Source: Corynebacterium hindlerae
Lineage (GTDB): Bacteria; Actinomycetota; Actinomycetes; Mycobacteriales; Mycobacteriaceae
Direction of reading: 5' to 3'
Length of the DNA: 64,000 bases
NCBI RefSeq assembly: GCF_014117265.1
Contig: NZ_CP059833.1
Span: 434,001-498,000, forward strand
The position numbers and the translations under genes are program-made. Shown here piece after piece: positions 7,660-17,202 of the stretch; position 1 is the stretch's first letter, and every line of letters begins with the position of its first letter. The notes under the pieces are model-generated. The model made no database searches and was not told where the DNA came from. It worked only from the letters and a program-made list of their open reading frames with translations.

Positions 7660-9681
7660 ATGTTGCAGGTAACTGATCTTCGAGTGTCCTTCCCGTCTGA
7701 AGCTGGCGTGGTCAACGCCGTTCGTGGCGTTAACTTTGACCTCGCACCAGGTAAGACGCTGGCGATCGTTGGTGAGTCCGGCTCAGGCAAGTCCGTGACC
7801 TCCATGGCGATCATGGGCCTTTTGCCCGGCTACGCGCAATGCACCGGGTCCGTCAAGCTCAACGGTCGCGAACTGCTGGGCCTATCCGACCACGAGATGG
7901 CCCGAGTGCGTGGCAACGAAATCGGCATGATCTTCCAGGACCCGCTATCTGCCCTCACCCCTGTGTTCACCGTCGGTGACCAGATTGTGGAAGCGATTCT
8001 GGCCCATAACAAGGTCTCCAAGCAGCAGGCGTGGAATCGCGCCGTAGAGCTGCTCGATCTGGTGGGTATCCCTGAGCCACAGCGCCGCGCCAAGTCCTTC
8101 CCACACGAGTTTTCTGGCGGCATGCGCCAACGTGTGGTCATCGCCATCGCGATCGCGAACAACCCCCAGGTGCTCATCGCCGACGAACCAACCACGGCCC
8201 TCGACGTCACCATCCAGGCACAGATCCTGGACCTGATCAAGGTGGCGCAACGCGAGACCAACGCAGCCACCATCATGATCACCCACGACATGGGTGTTGT
8301 CGCTGGCACGGCCGACGACGTGCTGGTGATGTACGCGGGACGCCCAGTCGAGCACGCGGATGTGGATACGCTGTTTAGCAATCCGAAAATGCCGTACACC
8401 ATCGGCCTGCTGGATTCGATCCCGAAGCTCGATTCCCCATCAGGCGTGCTCACCACTATCAAGGGAAACCCGCCGATTGTGGTGGATCTCCCCGACGAGT
8501 GCGCTTTCGCCCCGCGCTGCCCTATCGCCTCCGAGGAGTGCCTGGTCAGCGAACCAAAGCTGCGTCCAGTACCGGGCTCGCAAGCTCATCAGATCGCCTG
8601 CGTCAAGGACCTAACTGACCGCGCGATTTACCCAGTCCCTGAACTCGCGAGCGACACCCTCGCCAAGGTCCCGCGCGAAGAACGCGCGGACGTGCTGCAC
8701 GTGGAAAATCTGAACAAGACGTTCCCGATCATGAAGGGATCCCTGCTCAAGCGCCAGGTAGGCGAAGTGCAGGCCGTTAACCAGGTCAGCTTTGACATCA
8801 AGGAAGGCGAGTGCTTCGCCATCGTGGGCGAGTCCGGCTCCGGTAAGACCACTACGCTGCTGGAGATCATGGAGCTCGCGCCTGCCGACGGCTCCACTAT
8901 TGTCCTCAGTGGCAAGAACGCAGCCGAGTTCTCCAGGGCTGCCCGCAAGGCCGCTCGCAAAGACATCCAGATTGTGTTCCAGGATCCGATGGGCGCCCTC
9001 GATCCGCGTCTGACGATTTCCGAGATCCTCAAAGAACCGCTGCAGGCCCTCGGCTACCAGGGTGATCACGACGAGCGTGTCTCCGAACTAATGGAGCTCG
9101 TCGGGCTCAACCCGGCACACATCGACCGCTTCCCCGGCCACTTCTCCGGTGGTCAGCGCCAGCGCATCAATGTCGCCCGTGCCCTCGCAGCTAAACCGAA
9201 ACTGATTGTCCTCGACGAGCCGGTCTCCGCCCTCGACGTCTCCATTCAGGCTGGCCTGCTCAATCTTCTTGCAGATCTTAAAGCCCGACTCGGCGTCAGC
9301 TACCTCTTCGTAGCGCATGACCTGTCCGTCGTCAGGCACATCTCCGACCGCGTGGCCGTGATGTACCGCGGCAGCTTCGTCGAACAGGGCGAGACGCACG
9401 CGCTTTTCGACGACCCCCGTCACCCTTACACCCAGGCGCTGCTCTCTGCTATTCCGCTGGCTGACCCGGCGGCTGAGCGCTTCCGAAAGCGCATCATTTT
9501 GCAGGAAACCACCGTGTCCGCGACCAAAGCTGCGACGGACGCCGAGCCTGGCTGCCCGTTCATCTCCCGTTGCCCGCTGCACCAGACGCTGGCACCTGAT
9601 GAACAGGCAGTGTGCCAGCGCCCGGTGGCTATGCACCAAGTGCCGGGCATGGACCAGTTCGTGGCTTGCCATCACCGTTAG
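7660..9681 (+). CDS. oppDF: Fused dual ATPase of the peptide ABC transporter (OppD-OppF)
   Basis: Energises the OppBC channel. Two complete ABC ATPase domains lie in one 673-residue chain. Domain 1 (about residues 1-260): Walker A GESGSGKS, signature FSGGMRQR, Walker B VLIADEPTTALD. Domain 2 (about 345-600): Walker A GESGSGKT, signature FSGGQRQR, Walker B LIVLDEPVSALD. Each half ends with the peptide-transporter C-terminal extension containing clustered Cys residues (CAFAPRCPIASEEC and CPFISRCPLHQT). Fusion of D and F is common in actinobacteria. Position and spacing place it firmly in the opp operon. Confidence 0.95.
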   Translation: MLQVTDLRVSFPSEAGVVNAVRGVNFDLAPGKTLAIVGESGSGKSVTSMAIMGLLPGYAQCTGSVKLNGRELLGLSDHEMARVRGNEIGMIFQDPLSALTPVFTVGDQIVEAILAHNKVSKQQAWNRAVELLDLVGIPEPQRRAKSFPHEFSGGMRQRVVIAIAIANNPQVLIADEPTTALDVTIQAQILDLIKVAQRETNAATIMITHDMGVVAGTADDVLVMYAGRPVEHADVDTLFSNPKMPYTIGLLDSIPKLDSPSGVLTTIKGNPPIVVDLPDECAFAPRCPIASEECLVSEPKLRPVPGSQAHQIACVKDLTDRAIYPVPELASDTLAKVPREERADVLHVENLNKTFPIMKGSLLKRQVGEVQAVNQVSFDIKEGECFAIVGESGSGKTTTLLEIMELAPADGSTIVLSGKNAAEFSRAARKAARKDIQIVFQDPMGALDPRLTISEILKEPLQALGYQGDHDERVSELMELVGLNPAHIDRFPGHFSGGQRQRINVARALAAKPKLIVLDEPVSALDVSIQAGLLNLLADLKARLGVSYLFVAHDLSVVRHISDRVAVMYRGSFVEQGETHALFDDPRHPYTQALLSAIPLADPAAERFRKRIILQETTVSATKAATDAEPGCPFISRCPLHQTLAPDEQAVCQRPVAMHQVPGMDQFVACHHR

Positions 9682-9712
9682 TTTTACCAACCCTAAAGAA
9701 AGGACGACGCTT

Positions 9713-11383
9713 ATGCGACGCACACTCACCCGCCCGCTGGCGGCCCTCATCGCCGTTGGCGCCCTCTCCCTCACTGCATGTGGCGGTGGCGGCGATGCGA
9801 ACAATGCCGAGAAGGTGGACATCACCAAGTCCACCAACGAGGTGGTAGCTTACGAGGACATCAAAGATGGTGGCATTATCACCACCGCTATCGAAGAGAT
9901 CTCCCCGCAGCAAAACCCGTTCCACGCAGACGGCACCCGCTACACCTCGGATCTGTGGACGTGGTACAACCCGCAGCTAGCACTGTTCGATGAAAAGGGC
10001 GAGTACTCCTTTAACAAGGAGTACCTGACCGACGTCAAGGAAGAAAAGGACGGCGACAACACGAAGGTGACCTTCGTGTTCAACGACAAGGCCACGTTCA
10101 ACGACGGCACCCCTATCGACTGGCGCGCTATCGAGGCAACCTGGAAGATCTCCAATGGCCAGGACCCGGCGTACACCCCAAGTTCTACTGATGGTTACGA
10201 GCAAATCAAGTCCGTGACCAAGGGCGCATCCGACAAGGAAGCTGTTGTTGAGTTCGACGGCGCGTACCCATGGTGGCAGGGCCTGTTCAACACCGTGGTT
10301 CACCCAACGGTCGCTGAGCCTGCAAACTACAACGACTACTTGAAGAAGGTCCACCCAGAATGGGGCGCTGGCCCATACAAGGTGGAGAACGTGGACTTCA
10401 ACAAGGGCGAGGCCACCTTTGTGAAGAACGAAAAGTGGTGGGGCCGCCCTGGCAAGCTGGATAAGCGTGTGTTCCGTCAGATGGAATCCAGCGCTTCCCT
10501 CAACGCCTTCAAGAACGGCGAAATCGACGTCACCGGCAACGGTAACAAGGAACGATACTCTGCGCTGAAGGATATGCCGAACACCACACAGATCGTCGGC
10601 CCTATGGCTTCCACCTCGCTGTTCACTTTGAACGGCCAGTCCCCAATGCTCAGCGACATCAAGGTCCGCGAGGCCATCGCCAACGCTCTTGACCGCGAGC
10701 AGATCGGCAAGATCCGCTTCAATGGCATCCCGTACGAGGAGAAGGCCCCTGGCTCCCTGCAGCTCTACCAGTTCCAGACTGACGTCTACAAGGACAACTT
10801 CGGCTCCATCGTCCCGAAGGCCGACCCTGAAAAGGCCAAGAAACTGCTGGAAGAAGCCGGCTACACCATGGGTGCGGACGGCATCTACGAAAAGGACGGC
10901 CAGAAGCTCACTATCCGCTACGTGCTGATTGGCGACGCTGAGGTCTTCCGTGCAATGTCCCAGGCGACCCAGAAGATGCTCAAGGATGTGGGCATTGACC
11001 TGCAGATCCAGCAGCGCCCATCCAACGAGTTCTCCCAGGTGTCGAAGGAACGCGACTTCGACCTCTTCCCAATGGGCTTCTCCGCTGGTGACCCATACGG
11101 CATGGCGTACTTCGGCCAGACCTACCTGGCTAACTCTGAGCTGAACAAGTCCGGTACCGGCACGCCAGAGCTGGATGAGAAGATCCGCGAGATGCAGAAG
11201 CTTCCAACCCAGAAGGAACAGATCGACCGCGGCAATGAACTCGAGGTCGAAGCGCTTCAGCGCTACGGCATCATCCCGATGTACAACGGCCCAACCATGG
11301 CCATCACCAAGGAAGGCCTGGCCAACGCTGTCAAGACGGGCTTCCAGGTGACCCCTGTGGAAACCGTTGGCTGGAAGAAGTAG
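9713..11383 (+). CDS. oppA: Oligopeptide-binding lipoprotein (SBP family 5)
   Basis: Captures peptides outside the membrane and delivers them to OppBC. The start at ATG 9713 follows AAAGAAAGGACG and gives a lipoprotein signal MRRTLTRPLAALIAVGALSL with lipobox LTAC; the longer frame beginning inside oppDF is ignored. The mature part follows the family-5 pattern (VTFVFNDKATFNDGTPIDWRAIEATW, GAGPYKVENVDF, VREAIANALDREQIGKIRFNG), 556 residues. It closes the operon and is followed by a perfect terminator. Confidence 0.93.
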   Translation: MRRTLTRPLAALIAVGALSLTACGGGGDANNAEKVDITKSTNEVVAYEDIKDGGIITTAIEEISPQQNPFHADGTRYTSDLWTWYNPQLALFDEKGEYSFNKEYLTDVKEEKDGDNTKVTFVFNDKATFNDGTPIDWRAIEATWKISNGQDPAYTPSSTDGYEQIKSVTKGASDKEAVVEFDGAYPWWQGLFNTVVHPTVAEPANYNDYLKKVHPEWGAGPYKVENVDFNKGEATFVKNEKWWGRPGKLDKRVFRQMESSASLNAFKNGEIDVTGNGNKERYSALKDMPNTTQIVGPMASTSLFTLNGQSPMLSDIKVREAIANALDREQIGKIRFNGIPYEEKAPGSLQLYQFQTDVYKDNFGSIVPKADPEKAKKLLEEAGYTMGADGIYEKDGQKLTIRYVLIGDAEVFRAMSQATQKMLKDVGIDLQIQQRPSNEFSQVSKERDFDLFPMGFSAGDPYGMAYFGQTYLANSELNKSGTGTPELDEKIREMQKLPTQKEQIDRGNELEVEALQRYGIIPMYNGPTMAITKEGLANAVKTGFQVTPVETVGWKK

Positions 11384-11391
11384 CCAATAAT

Positions 11392-11427
11392 AAAAGACCG
11401 CATCTGTTAACAAGATGCGGTCTTTTT
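11392..11427 (+). terminator. Rho-independent terminator after oppA
   Basis: AAAAGACCGCATCT (11392-11405) pairs with AGATGCGGTCTTTTT (11413-11427) around a 7-nt loop and ends in T5. Its A-rich left arm makes it potentially bidirectional, so it could also stop rpsP transcription, whose stop codon lies at 11442. Confidence 0.93.
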
Positions 11428-11441
11428 GTTATAACAGGAAT

Positions 11442-11948
11442 TTACTCTGCAGCTTCTTCTGCAGCAGCCTCTTCGGCGTCAGCTTCCTTCTCAGCTTCCT
11501 CGGCAGCAGCCTTCTCAGCAGCTTCCTTCTCAGCCTTTGCCTTAGCCTCAGCTTCTTCCTTCGCCTTGCGCTTCTTCTCGGTGATAGCCTCAGCAGTTGG
11601 GCCCTCAGCAGCCTCAGCAAGAGCCTGGTTGAACAGGTCCAGCTTGGATGGCTTAGGCTCAGCAACCTTCAGGGTGCCCTCAGCGCCCTCGATGCCCTTG
11701 AACTTCTGCCAGTCACCGGTGACCTTCAGCAGAGCCAGAACAGCCTCGGTTGGCTGTGCGCCAACGGAAAGCCAGTACTGAGCGCGCTCAGAGTCGATCT
11801 TGATGACAGATGGCTCAGCCTTTGGCTCGTAGATACCGATGTTCTCGATAACCTTGCCCTGACGCTTGGTACGGGAGTCAGCGATAACAACGCGGTAGTG
11901 CGGGGTACGGATCTTGCCCATACGCTGCAGCTTGAACTTAACAGCCAT
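11442..11948 (-). CDS. rpsP: 30S ribosomal protein S16 with long Ala/Glu/Lys tail
   Basis: The first ~85 residues are a standard S16 ([32 protein letters not shown]...IGIYEP...[17 protein letters not shown]). They are followed by ~80 extra residues, ending in an Ala/Glu/Lys-rich stretch that should form a charged helix; most bacterial S16 are about 80-100 aa, though tails are known in actinobacteria. The ATG is preceded by AGAAGGAATATAC. A hairpin lies further upstream in the leader (11983-12001). In most bacteria rpsP is the first gene of rpsP-rimM-trmD; here it stands alone. Confidence 0.96.
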   Translation of the reverse strand: MAVKFKLQRMGKIRTPHYRVVIADSRTKRQGKVIENIGIYEPKAEPSVIKIDSERAQYWLSVGAQPTEAVLALLKVTGDWQKFKGIEGAEGTLKVAEPKPSKLDLFNQALAEAAEGPTAEAITEKKRKAKEEAEAKAKAEKEAAEKAAAEEAEKEADAEEAAAEEAAE

Positions 11949-11982
11949 GTATATTCCTTCTAGTCACTGGGCAGTACAGACA

Positions 11983-12001
11983 CCGTGTTCTTTTAACACG
12001 G
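11983..12001 (-). promoter_or_regulatory. Palindrome upstream of rpsP
   Basis: CCGTGTT (11983-11989) and AACACGG (11995-12001) with a 5-nt spacer lie 35 bp upstream of the rpsP start. It could be an operator or a leader hairpin. No regulator can be named. Confidence 0.4.
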
Positions 12002-12094
12002 CCGGTTCAACCCTTCATTTGGTCTGCGTGTGACGTCTCCGTTCGGCCAGGGCCGGGGGCGGAAATTACGCAGGACTCAACTAGTCTAGACCAC

Positions 12095-12679
12095 ATGCTC
12101 ACTGGGAACCAAAACGCCCCTTTCTGGAATCACAACTCGGCCTTCTACCCTGAGATAGTGCGCGCGATGCCCCGCGATGGCGCCCGCACCCTCGACGTTG
12201 GATGCGGCACGGGAGCCCTGCTAGGCCAGCTTCTTTCCCGGTCCGATGACCTATGGGGCATTGACCCAGATCCTGTGGCCCTGGCTTCGGCAGCGCAGCA
12301 CGCGACCACGTTGCATGGCGACTTCCTCACCATGGAGCTCCCGACGTTTGACTACATCGTCGCCGTCGCATCGCTGCACCACATGGACACCACCGCTGCC
12401 CTGACGAAAATGATGGGCCTGCTTAACGACGGCGGGAAGGTCTACATCCTCGGGCTACACCGGATTGCCACTCCCCTGGATTGGACCCTCGCCGTGCTGG
12501 GCTGGTTGCCCGAAACCATTGAGACAGCTGTGCGCGGCAAATCCGACCCGCCGGTGGCCATGACAGACCCTATCGAAAGTTACGCAGAAATCAAACGCCA
12601 AGCCGAAAGGGTTTTGCCCGGCGCCCGGATTCGGCGCCGTCGGCACTACCGCTACAGCATCGAATGGGACAAACTCTAA
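12095..12679 (+). CDS. Class I SAM-dependent methyltransferase
   Basis: A 194-residue soluble protein with motif I LDVGCGTGALLG (about residues 32-43), the acidic motif II GIDPDPVAL, and motif IV DYIVAVASLHHM, the Rossmann methyltransferase pattern of UbiE/small-molecule type. Substrate is unknown. TAGTCT at 12082-12087 followed by seven bases and the ATG indicates a leaderless promoter. It stands alone on the plus strand, divergent from rpsP and convergent with the membrane protease gene. Confidence 0.8.
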   Translation: MLTGNQNAPFWNHNSAFYPEIVRAMPRDGARTLDVGCGTGALLGQLLSRSDDLWGIDPDPVALASAAQHATTLHGDFLTMELPTFDYIVAVASLHHMDTTAALTKMMGLLNDGGKVYILGLHRIATPLDWTLAVLGWLPETIETAVRGKSDPPVAMTDPIESYAEIKRQAERVLPGARIRRRRHYRYSIEWDKL

Positions 12680-12739
12680 TCGAACCTCAATCTAAATAGG
12701 TCGACGTTCTCCATGTGCTTTGGCATCTTTTGTCCGTGA

Positions 12740-13621
12740 TTATTGATCGGCTCCTCGTACCCGGTAGTGAGGCTGCCCATTCCCCGTGTTTCTCACAGAC
12801 CTATTCTGAAACGCTCGATGAATGTAAAGCAACACCGCGGTAGCGACGGTACAAAACACTGCGTCGATACCAGCTTCGACGGCTGAGACTTGGGATTGGT
12901 TGAGATCACTAAGCCCCACCGCGCCAAACATGAAGAAGCCTAGATTGTTTCCCACATGGAGAGCCATGGGTGCTGCTAACCCGCCGGTCCGCTGCGCTAA
13001 AAAGCCAGCGCACAACGCAAACCACGCGATAGCAAGCAATCCTATCCAGGAGTACTCATGCCCAACAACAAACAATGGGAGTGGAATGACCACGGCTGCA
13101 ATCCACGATCTAGCCCACTTGCCGCAGGCTTGCCCGAGCACCCCGCGGAAGACAATCTCTTCCGCCATCGATTGCGCTGGTACCAGCGCTATGCAGGCCA
13201 GGAGCAGTGGAACGTTAACGCTCACTGAGCGCGAAGGCCCCGCAAGGCACATCGCGCTCACGGATAGCAAGGCCAAGGGCAGTACCACGCACACCCCGGT
13301 AAGGAATAGCTTCCAGTCAAACGAGCCGGTCATCCCGAAAATGCTCTTCCACCGCCGACGGCGCACTATCCGAGCCGCAAGCATCGAAGCCGGCAAACCA
13401 GCCGCCAGCATCACTAGCATCGCGGTACAGACTTCTACTTGATACATATCCATTGGCTCTGCAAAACCACGATCGACGAAGCCTCCGGCACCAAACTGCC
13501 AAGCAACGAGTTCAATACCGCCGAGGCTAATCGTCACGAAGATCGGCCAAAGTACGAGCACCAACAAAATCTCTACCAAAGGATGCCACCAACGTCGGTG
13601 GGCTTGAATGAAATAGGACAT
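12740..13621 (-). CDS. CPBP-family intramembrane metalloprotease
   Basis: A polytopic membrane protein of 293 residues with about eight hydrophobic segments. The three CPBP (Abi/CAAX protease) motifs are intact: EEIVFRG (about residues 154-160), a Phe..His motif in LFVVGHEY, and HVGNN. Such proteins process prenylated proteins or, in bacteria, peptides, and some give self-immunity to bacteriocins; the substrate here is unknown. It is divergent from the sensor-kinase gene, with only 111 bp between start codons, so shared regulation is possible. Confidence 0.82.
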   Translation of the reverse strand: MSYFIQAHRRWWHPLVEILLVLVLWPIFVTISLGGIELVAWQFGAGGFVDRGFAEPMDMYQVEVCTAMLVMLAAGLPASMLAARIVRRRRWKSIFGMTGSFDWKLFLTGVCVVLPLALLSVSAMCLAGPSRSVSVNVPLLLACIALVPAQSMAEEIVFRGVLGQACGKWARSWIAAVVIPLPLFVVGHEYSWIGLLAIAWFALCAGFLAQRTGGLAAPMALHVGNNLGFFMFGAVGLSDLNQSQVSAVEAGIDAVFCTVATAVLLYIHRAFQNRSVRNTGNGQPHYRVRGADQ

Positions 13622-13732
13622 GTTCTAAAGGTTCGCAGGCTATGCTCATCCACGACATCGGGCAAGTGTCCAGTCTTTTTCGTACTTTCGGCCGACACCG
13701 ACGAAACCGCGCACCGGCTAAAGTTATGCTCC

Positions 13733-14857
13733 ATGACCGCCCCTGCCCTCCGCCCGCCGTGGGTGATGGCCACATTCACTTGCATTATTTTCGGCCTTCT
13801 CACCTATTTGTTCATGTGGCCGGCGACCTTTGATTTTCAGGACCTAGGTGCCTTCCCCGATTCCTACACGGTTCCGCGAATTGCGTATCTCACGTTGCAG
13901 ATACCTGCCGGTCTACTCAGCCTGGCCGGCCTGCCTTTTGTACTTCGTGGTGTACGCAGCGAGCATCCCGCTCAATATGTAGTTGCCACCACCACGATCT
14001 TCCTCGGTACTTTCGGGGCACTCGGTGTCTATGCAGGCTTATTCGCCATCATTGAGCTAGCTTCTCGACGTTCCATGCGGTGGGCAGCACTTGCCGCGGC
14101 AGCTGGAGTCTGCGGGGCAATCGGCAGCCTCATCGCGGACCCGGACAAATCCGAAGTTATCCCAGCTTTCGGCTTGAGTTGCGTGGTGATTATGGTATGC
14201 CTGCTGATTGGGATCGGCAGAGGTAAGCGTCGAGAAGCAGAAGAAGTGGCATGGCAGGAAGCGCAACTGAGCGCGCGCCACGACGAGCGGCTGCGCGTCG
14301 CTCGGGACATGCATGACTCGCTCACTCACCGACTCAGCCTCATTTCGGTGCACGCGGGGGTGCTCGAGATGCGGCCGGACCTGGACGAGCAGGATCGGGC
14401 ACGCGAAGCTGCGACCATCCGGGAACAAGCAGCGGCGGCGGTCGCTGACCTGCACGAAGTTTTGTCGGTACTCCGCACGGAACCAGAAGCTGTGGATCCG
14501 CGACTGAACGCAGAAGACGTGGTGGCGCAAGCGCGCAACGCCGGAATGGAAGTCTCCTTGAGCATCGATTCGGAAGGCAAACAAAAGCTGGCGAGCCTCA
14601 GCACTACCTCACAGCACACGGTGCATCGCATGCTGCAAGAATGTCTCACCAACGCCCGAAAGCACGCTCCGGGCGCCCCAGTGCATATTTCCATTACTTC
14701 GGTGCCACAACTACGCGTATCAGTAAGCAATCCTGGAGCAGCAGCTGAAGGACCACACGGTGTTGGTCTCATTGGTCTTACTGAACGAGCAGAATTGAGT
14801 GGCGGTAGTCTTGCCGTGAGCACGAATCCATTCACCGTTACTTTGGAGCTGCCATGA
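13733..14857 (+). CDS. Sensor histidine kinase, NarL/HisKA_3 type
   Basis: Membrane sensor of a two-component pair. Five hydrophobic segments lie in the first ~165 residues (starting PPWVMATFTCIIFGLL), with no large external domain. A short coiled stretch leads to the phosphoacceptor motif ERLRVARDMHDSLTHRLSLI (His of MHDSL) and then the ATPase region with ECLTNARKHAPG and GVGLIGLTERAELSGG. I start at ATG 13733 (MTAPALRPPW), because the longer frame runs through the divergent protease promoter and encodes nothing recognisable. TAAAGT eight bases before the ATG could be a leaderless -10. Its stop overlaps the response-regulator ATG by four bases. Confidence 0.88.
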   Translation: MTAPALRPPWVMATFTCIIFGLLTYLFMWPATFDFQDLGAFPDSYTVPRIAYLTLQIPAGLLSLAGLPFVLRGVRSEHPAQYVVATTTIFLGTFGALGVYAGLFAIIELASRRSMRWAALAAAAGVCGAIGSLIADPDKSEVIPAFGLSCVVIMVCLLIGIGRGKRREAEEVAWQEAQLSARHDERLRVARDMHDSLTHRLSLISVHAGVLEMRPDLDEQDRAREAATIREQAAAAVADLHEVLSVLRTEPEAVDPRLNAEDVVAQARNAGMEVSLSIDSEGKQKLASLSTTSQHTVHRMLQECLTNARKHAPGAPVHISITSVPQLRVSVSNPGAAAEGPHGVGLIGLTERAELSGGSLAVSTNPFTVTLELP

Positions 14858-15471
14858 TCCGGGTGGGCATTGCCGACGATGAAGAGCTCATGCGCCATGG
14901 CCTGCGGATGCTCGTCGACTCCTCACCCGATCTCGTGTGTAGTGGAGAGGCCAGCAACGGCAAAGAAGCTCTCGCATTAGCGCGCGAATGTGACGTGCTC
15001 TTACTGGATCTACGCATGCCTGAGATGGATGGTTTGGCAGCACTCCCCCGCATCAAGGCTACCTTCCCGGATACTGAGGTCCTGGTTCTGACGGCTTTTG
15101 ATACCCAAGCGAACGTGCTGGCTGCCCTTCAAGAAGGCGCAATTGGTTTTCTGCTGAAGACGACTCCGCCCCGCCAATTGCTAGCTGCAATCCATGCAGC
15201 AGCTGCCGGACAAACGCTGCTATCCCCTGCCGTGTTGCAAGACTTACTTAACCAAGCACAACCCCGTCCGGTTGATCCTGGAGTGTCTACCTTGAGCGAA
15301 CGGGAACGGGAAGTTACCCAGCTCATTGCTGCAGGGAAGACCAACCAAGAAATATCAGCTGAGCTTTATCTGTCGATGTCCACCGTGAAGACGCACATCG
15401 CTCGAATCATGGAAAAACTCGACTGCACCAACCGCGTGCAGGTGGCTATTAAAGTATTGGCGGATTTTTGA
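14854..15471 (+). CDS. Response regulator, NarL/LuxR family
   Basis: Partner of the upstream kinase (ATGA overlap). The receiver domain has the acidic pair DDEE (residues 6-9), phosphoacceptor Asp in VLLLDLRMPEMDG (about residue 52), and a Lys in FLLKTTPPRQL. The C-terminal HTH reads LSEREREVTQLIAAGKTNQEISAELYLSMSTVKTHIARIMEKL, a standard LuxR domain. 205 aa is normal. The last codons GCG GAT TTT TGA form part of a 15-bp inverted-repeat arm. The signal and targets are unknown; the divergent CPBP protease is the obvious candidate. Confidence 0.92.
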   Translation: MIRVGIADDEELMRHGLRMLVDSSPDLVCSGEASNGKEALALARECDVLLLDLRMPEMDGLAALPRIKATFPDTEVLVLTAFDTQANVLAALQEGAIGFLLKTTPPRQLLAAIHAAAAGQTLLSPAVLQDLLNQAQPRPVDPGVSTLSEREREVTQLIAAGKTNQEISAELYLSMSTVKTHIARIMEKLDCTNRVQVAIKVLADF

Positions 15472-15527
15472 CTCTGAGATGTCCTTAAAACTGCCTGCAA
15501 TGGGACAACTTCGAGTCAAAAATCCGC
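15460..15527. terminator. Long inverted repeat spanning a stop codon (probable bidirectional terminator)
   Basis: GCGGATTTTTGACTC (15460-15474) and GAGTCAAAAATCCGC (15513-15527) are perfect 15-bp arms. Inside them TGTCC and GGGACA pair again around an A-rich apical loop. The left arm contains the response-regulator stop codon and the right arm ends 10 bp before the convergent ffh stop. T- and A-runs at both ends fit termination in both directions. Confidence 0.7.
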
Positions 15528-15537
15528 GTGGGCCTGC

Positions 15538-17139
15538 CTAGTCGAACTTCAGCTTGCTCAGGTCGATGTTTTCCATACCCTTCGGCAGCTTCGGCATTCC
15601 AGGCATTCCCGGCATACCAGGCATCCCGGCGCCACCCATCTGTTCTTGCATTTTCTGCAGTTCTTCCATGGATGGCATACCGCCAGGCATTCCCGGCATA
15701 CCGCCCCGGTTCCGGTTCTTGATTGGCTTCTTCTTGCCGCCCTTGCCCTTGCGGGTCTTGCGCTGCTTCTTGGTGGCGGAGCCACCACCAATGCCGGCCA
15801 TGCCCATTTGGCCGACCATCTTGCCCATCATTTTCTTGGCTTCGAAGAAGCGCTCGACCAGGTTGTTGACGTCGGAGACGGACACACCGGAGCCGTTGGC
15901 GATGCGCTTGCGCCGGGAAGCGTTGAGGATTTTCGGGTCTTCGCGCTCGGCTGGGGTCATGCCACGGATGATGGCCTGGATGCGGTCGAGTTGTTTCTCG
16001 TCCACCATGTCTGCCATCTGGGACATCTGTTTTCCGCCGGGCAGCATTTTCAGGATGTTGCCGATTGGGCCCATCTTGCGGACCATGAGCATCTGGTTAA
16101 GGAAGTCATCCAGGGTGAGCTCGCCGGTGCCCATCTTCTGGGCGGTTTGCAGCGCTTGCTCGTGGTCGAGGGTCGCTTCGGCCTGCTCGATGAGGGTGAG
16201 CATGTCGCCCATGCCGAGGATGCGGCTGGCCATGCGCTCTGGGTGGAAGACGTCGAAGTCTTCCAGCTTTTCGCCGGTGGAGGCGAACATAATGGGTTTG
16301 CCGGTGACCTCACGGATCGACAGCGCCGCGCCACCACGGGCATCGCCATCAAGTTTGGTGAGGACTACGCCGGTGAAGTCAACGCCGTCGCGGAACGCCT
16401 CAGCGGTTTGGACTGCGTCCTGACCAATCATGGCGTCGATGACGAAAAGGACTTCATCTGGGTTGATAGCGTCGCGAATCCCCCGCGCCTGCGCCATCAG
16501 GGTTTCATCGATACCGAGGCGACCTGCGGTGTCCACGATGACGAAGTCACGCTGCTGATGCTTGGCCTCTTCGATACCGCGACGGGCAACGTCAACTGGA
16601 TCACCATGGGAGGTACCCATTTCGTGCTCGAGGGTGTCAATGGCGGTACCTGGATCAGGGGCGAACGTCGGCACGCCAGCGCGTTCACCGACGATCTGCA
16701 GCTGCTGCACCGCGCCCGGACGCTGCAGGTCACAGGCCACCAGCATCGGAGTGTGGCCCTGCTTCACCAGGTGCTTGGCGAGCTTACCTGCGAGGGTCGT
16801 CTTACCGGCACCCTGCAAACCAGCAAGCATAACGACGGTCGGTGGGTTCTTCGCCAGGTTAATACGACGGGTCTCGCCGCCGAGGATCTCGATGAGCTCC
16901 TCATTGACGATCTTGATGACCTGCTGCGCAGGGTTCAGTGCCTCAGACACCTCGGCGCCAGCGGCGCGTTCCTTGATGCGCTTAATAAAACCGCGCACCA
17001 CGGTGAGTGAGACGTCGGCTTCCAGCAGCGCGAGGCGAATCTCCCGAGCGGTGGCGTTAATGTCGCTTTCGGAGAGCTTGCCCTTGCCCCTCAGGCCCGT
17101 GAGGGCTGTTTGCAGGCGGTCGGACAAAGATTCAAACAC
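15538..17139 (-). CDS. ffh: Signal recognition particle protein Ffh
   Basis: GTPase that binds signal peptides and SRP RNA and docks with FtsY. The N domain starts MFESLSDRLQTALTGLRGKGKLSE. The G domain has GLQGAGKTT, DTAGRLGIDE and TKLDGDARGGAALS. The M domain carries GMTPAERxDP and the SRP RNA-binding SRRKRIANGSGVSVSDVNNL. The tail after about residue 470 is a low-complexity Gly-Met-Pro-rich region (repeated MPG units). 533 aa. It lies downstream of ftsY, amtB and glnK on the same strand, the conserved corynebacterial arrangement except that glnD is missing. Confidence 0.97.
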   Translation of the reverse strand: MFESLSDRLQTALTGLRGKGKLSESDINATAREIRLALLEADVSLTVVRGFIKRIKERAAGAEVSEALNPAQQVIKIVNEELIEILGGETRRINLAKNPPTVVMLAGLQGAGKTTLAGKLAKHLVKQGHTPMLVACDLQRPGAVQQLQIVGERAGVPTFAPDPGTAIDTLEHEMGTSHGDPVDVARRGIEEAKHQQRDFVIVDTAGRLGIDETLMAQARGIRDAINPDEVLFVIDAMIGQDAVQTAEAFRDGVDFTGVVLTKLDGDARGGAALSIREVTGKPIMFASTGEKLEDFDVFHPERMASRILGMGDMLTLIEQAEATLDHEQALQTAQKMGTGELTLDDFLNQMLMVRKMGPIGNILKMLPGGKQMSQMADMVDEKQLDRIQAIIRGMTPAEREDPKILNASRRKRIANGSGVSVSDVNNLVERFFEAKKMMGKMVGQMGMAGIGGGSATKKQRKTRKGKGGKKKPIKNRNRGGMPGMPGGMPSMEELQKMQEQMGGAGMPGMPGMPGMPKLPKGMENIDLSKLKFD

Positions 17140-17202
17140 GTCTAAGGCTCCCTAGTACTCATAAAGCTATGTCGTCACTATGGTAGTCGGCTTAGCCAGT
17201 CA

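Noticed and set aside
9977..11413. 478-codon ORF antisense to oppA
   Set aside because: A mirror frame of a strongly coded gene; the oppA frame has a signal peptide, lipobox and family motifs.
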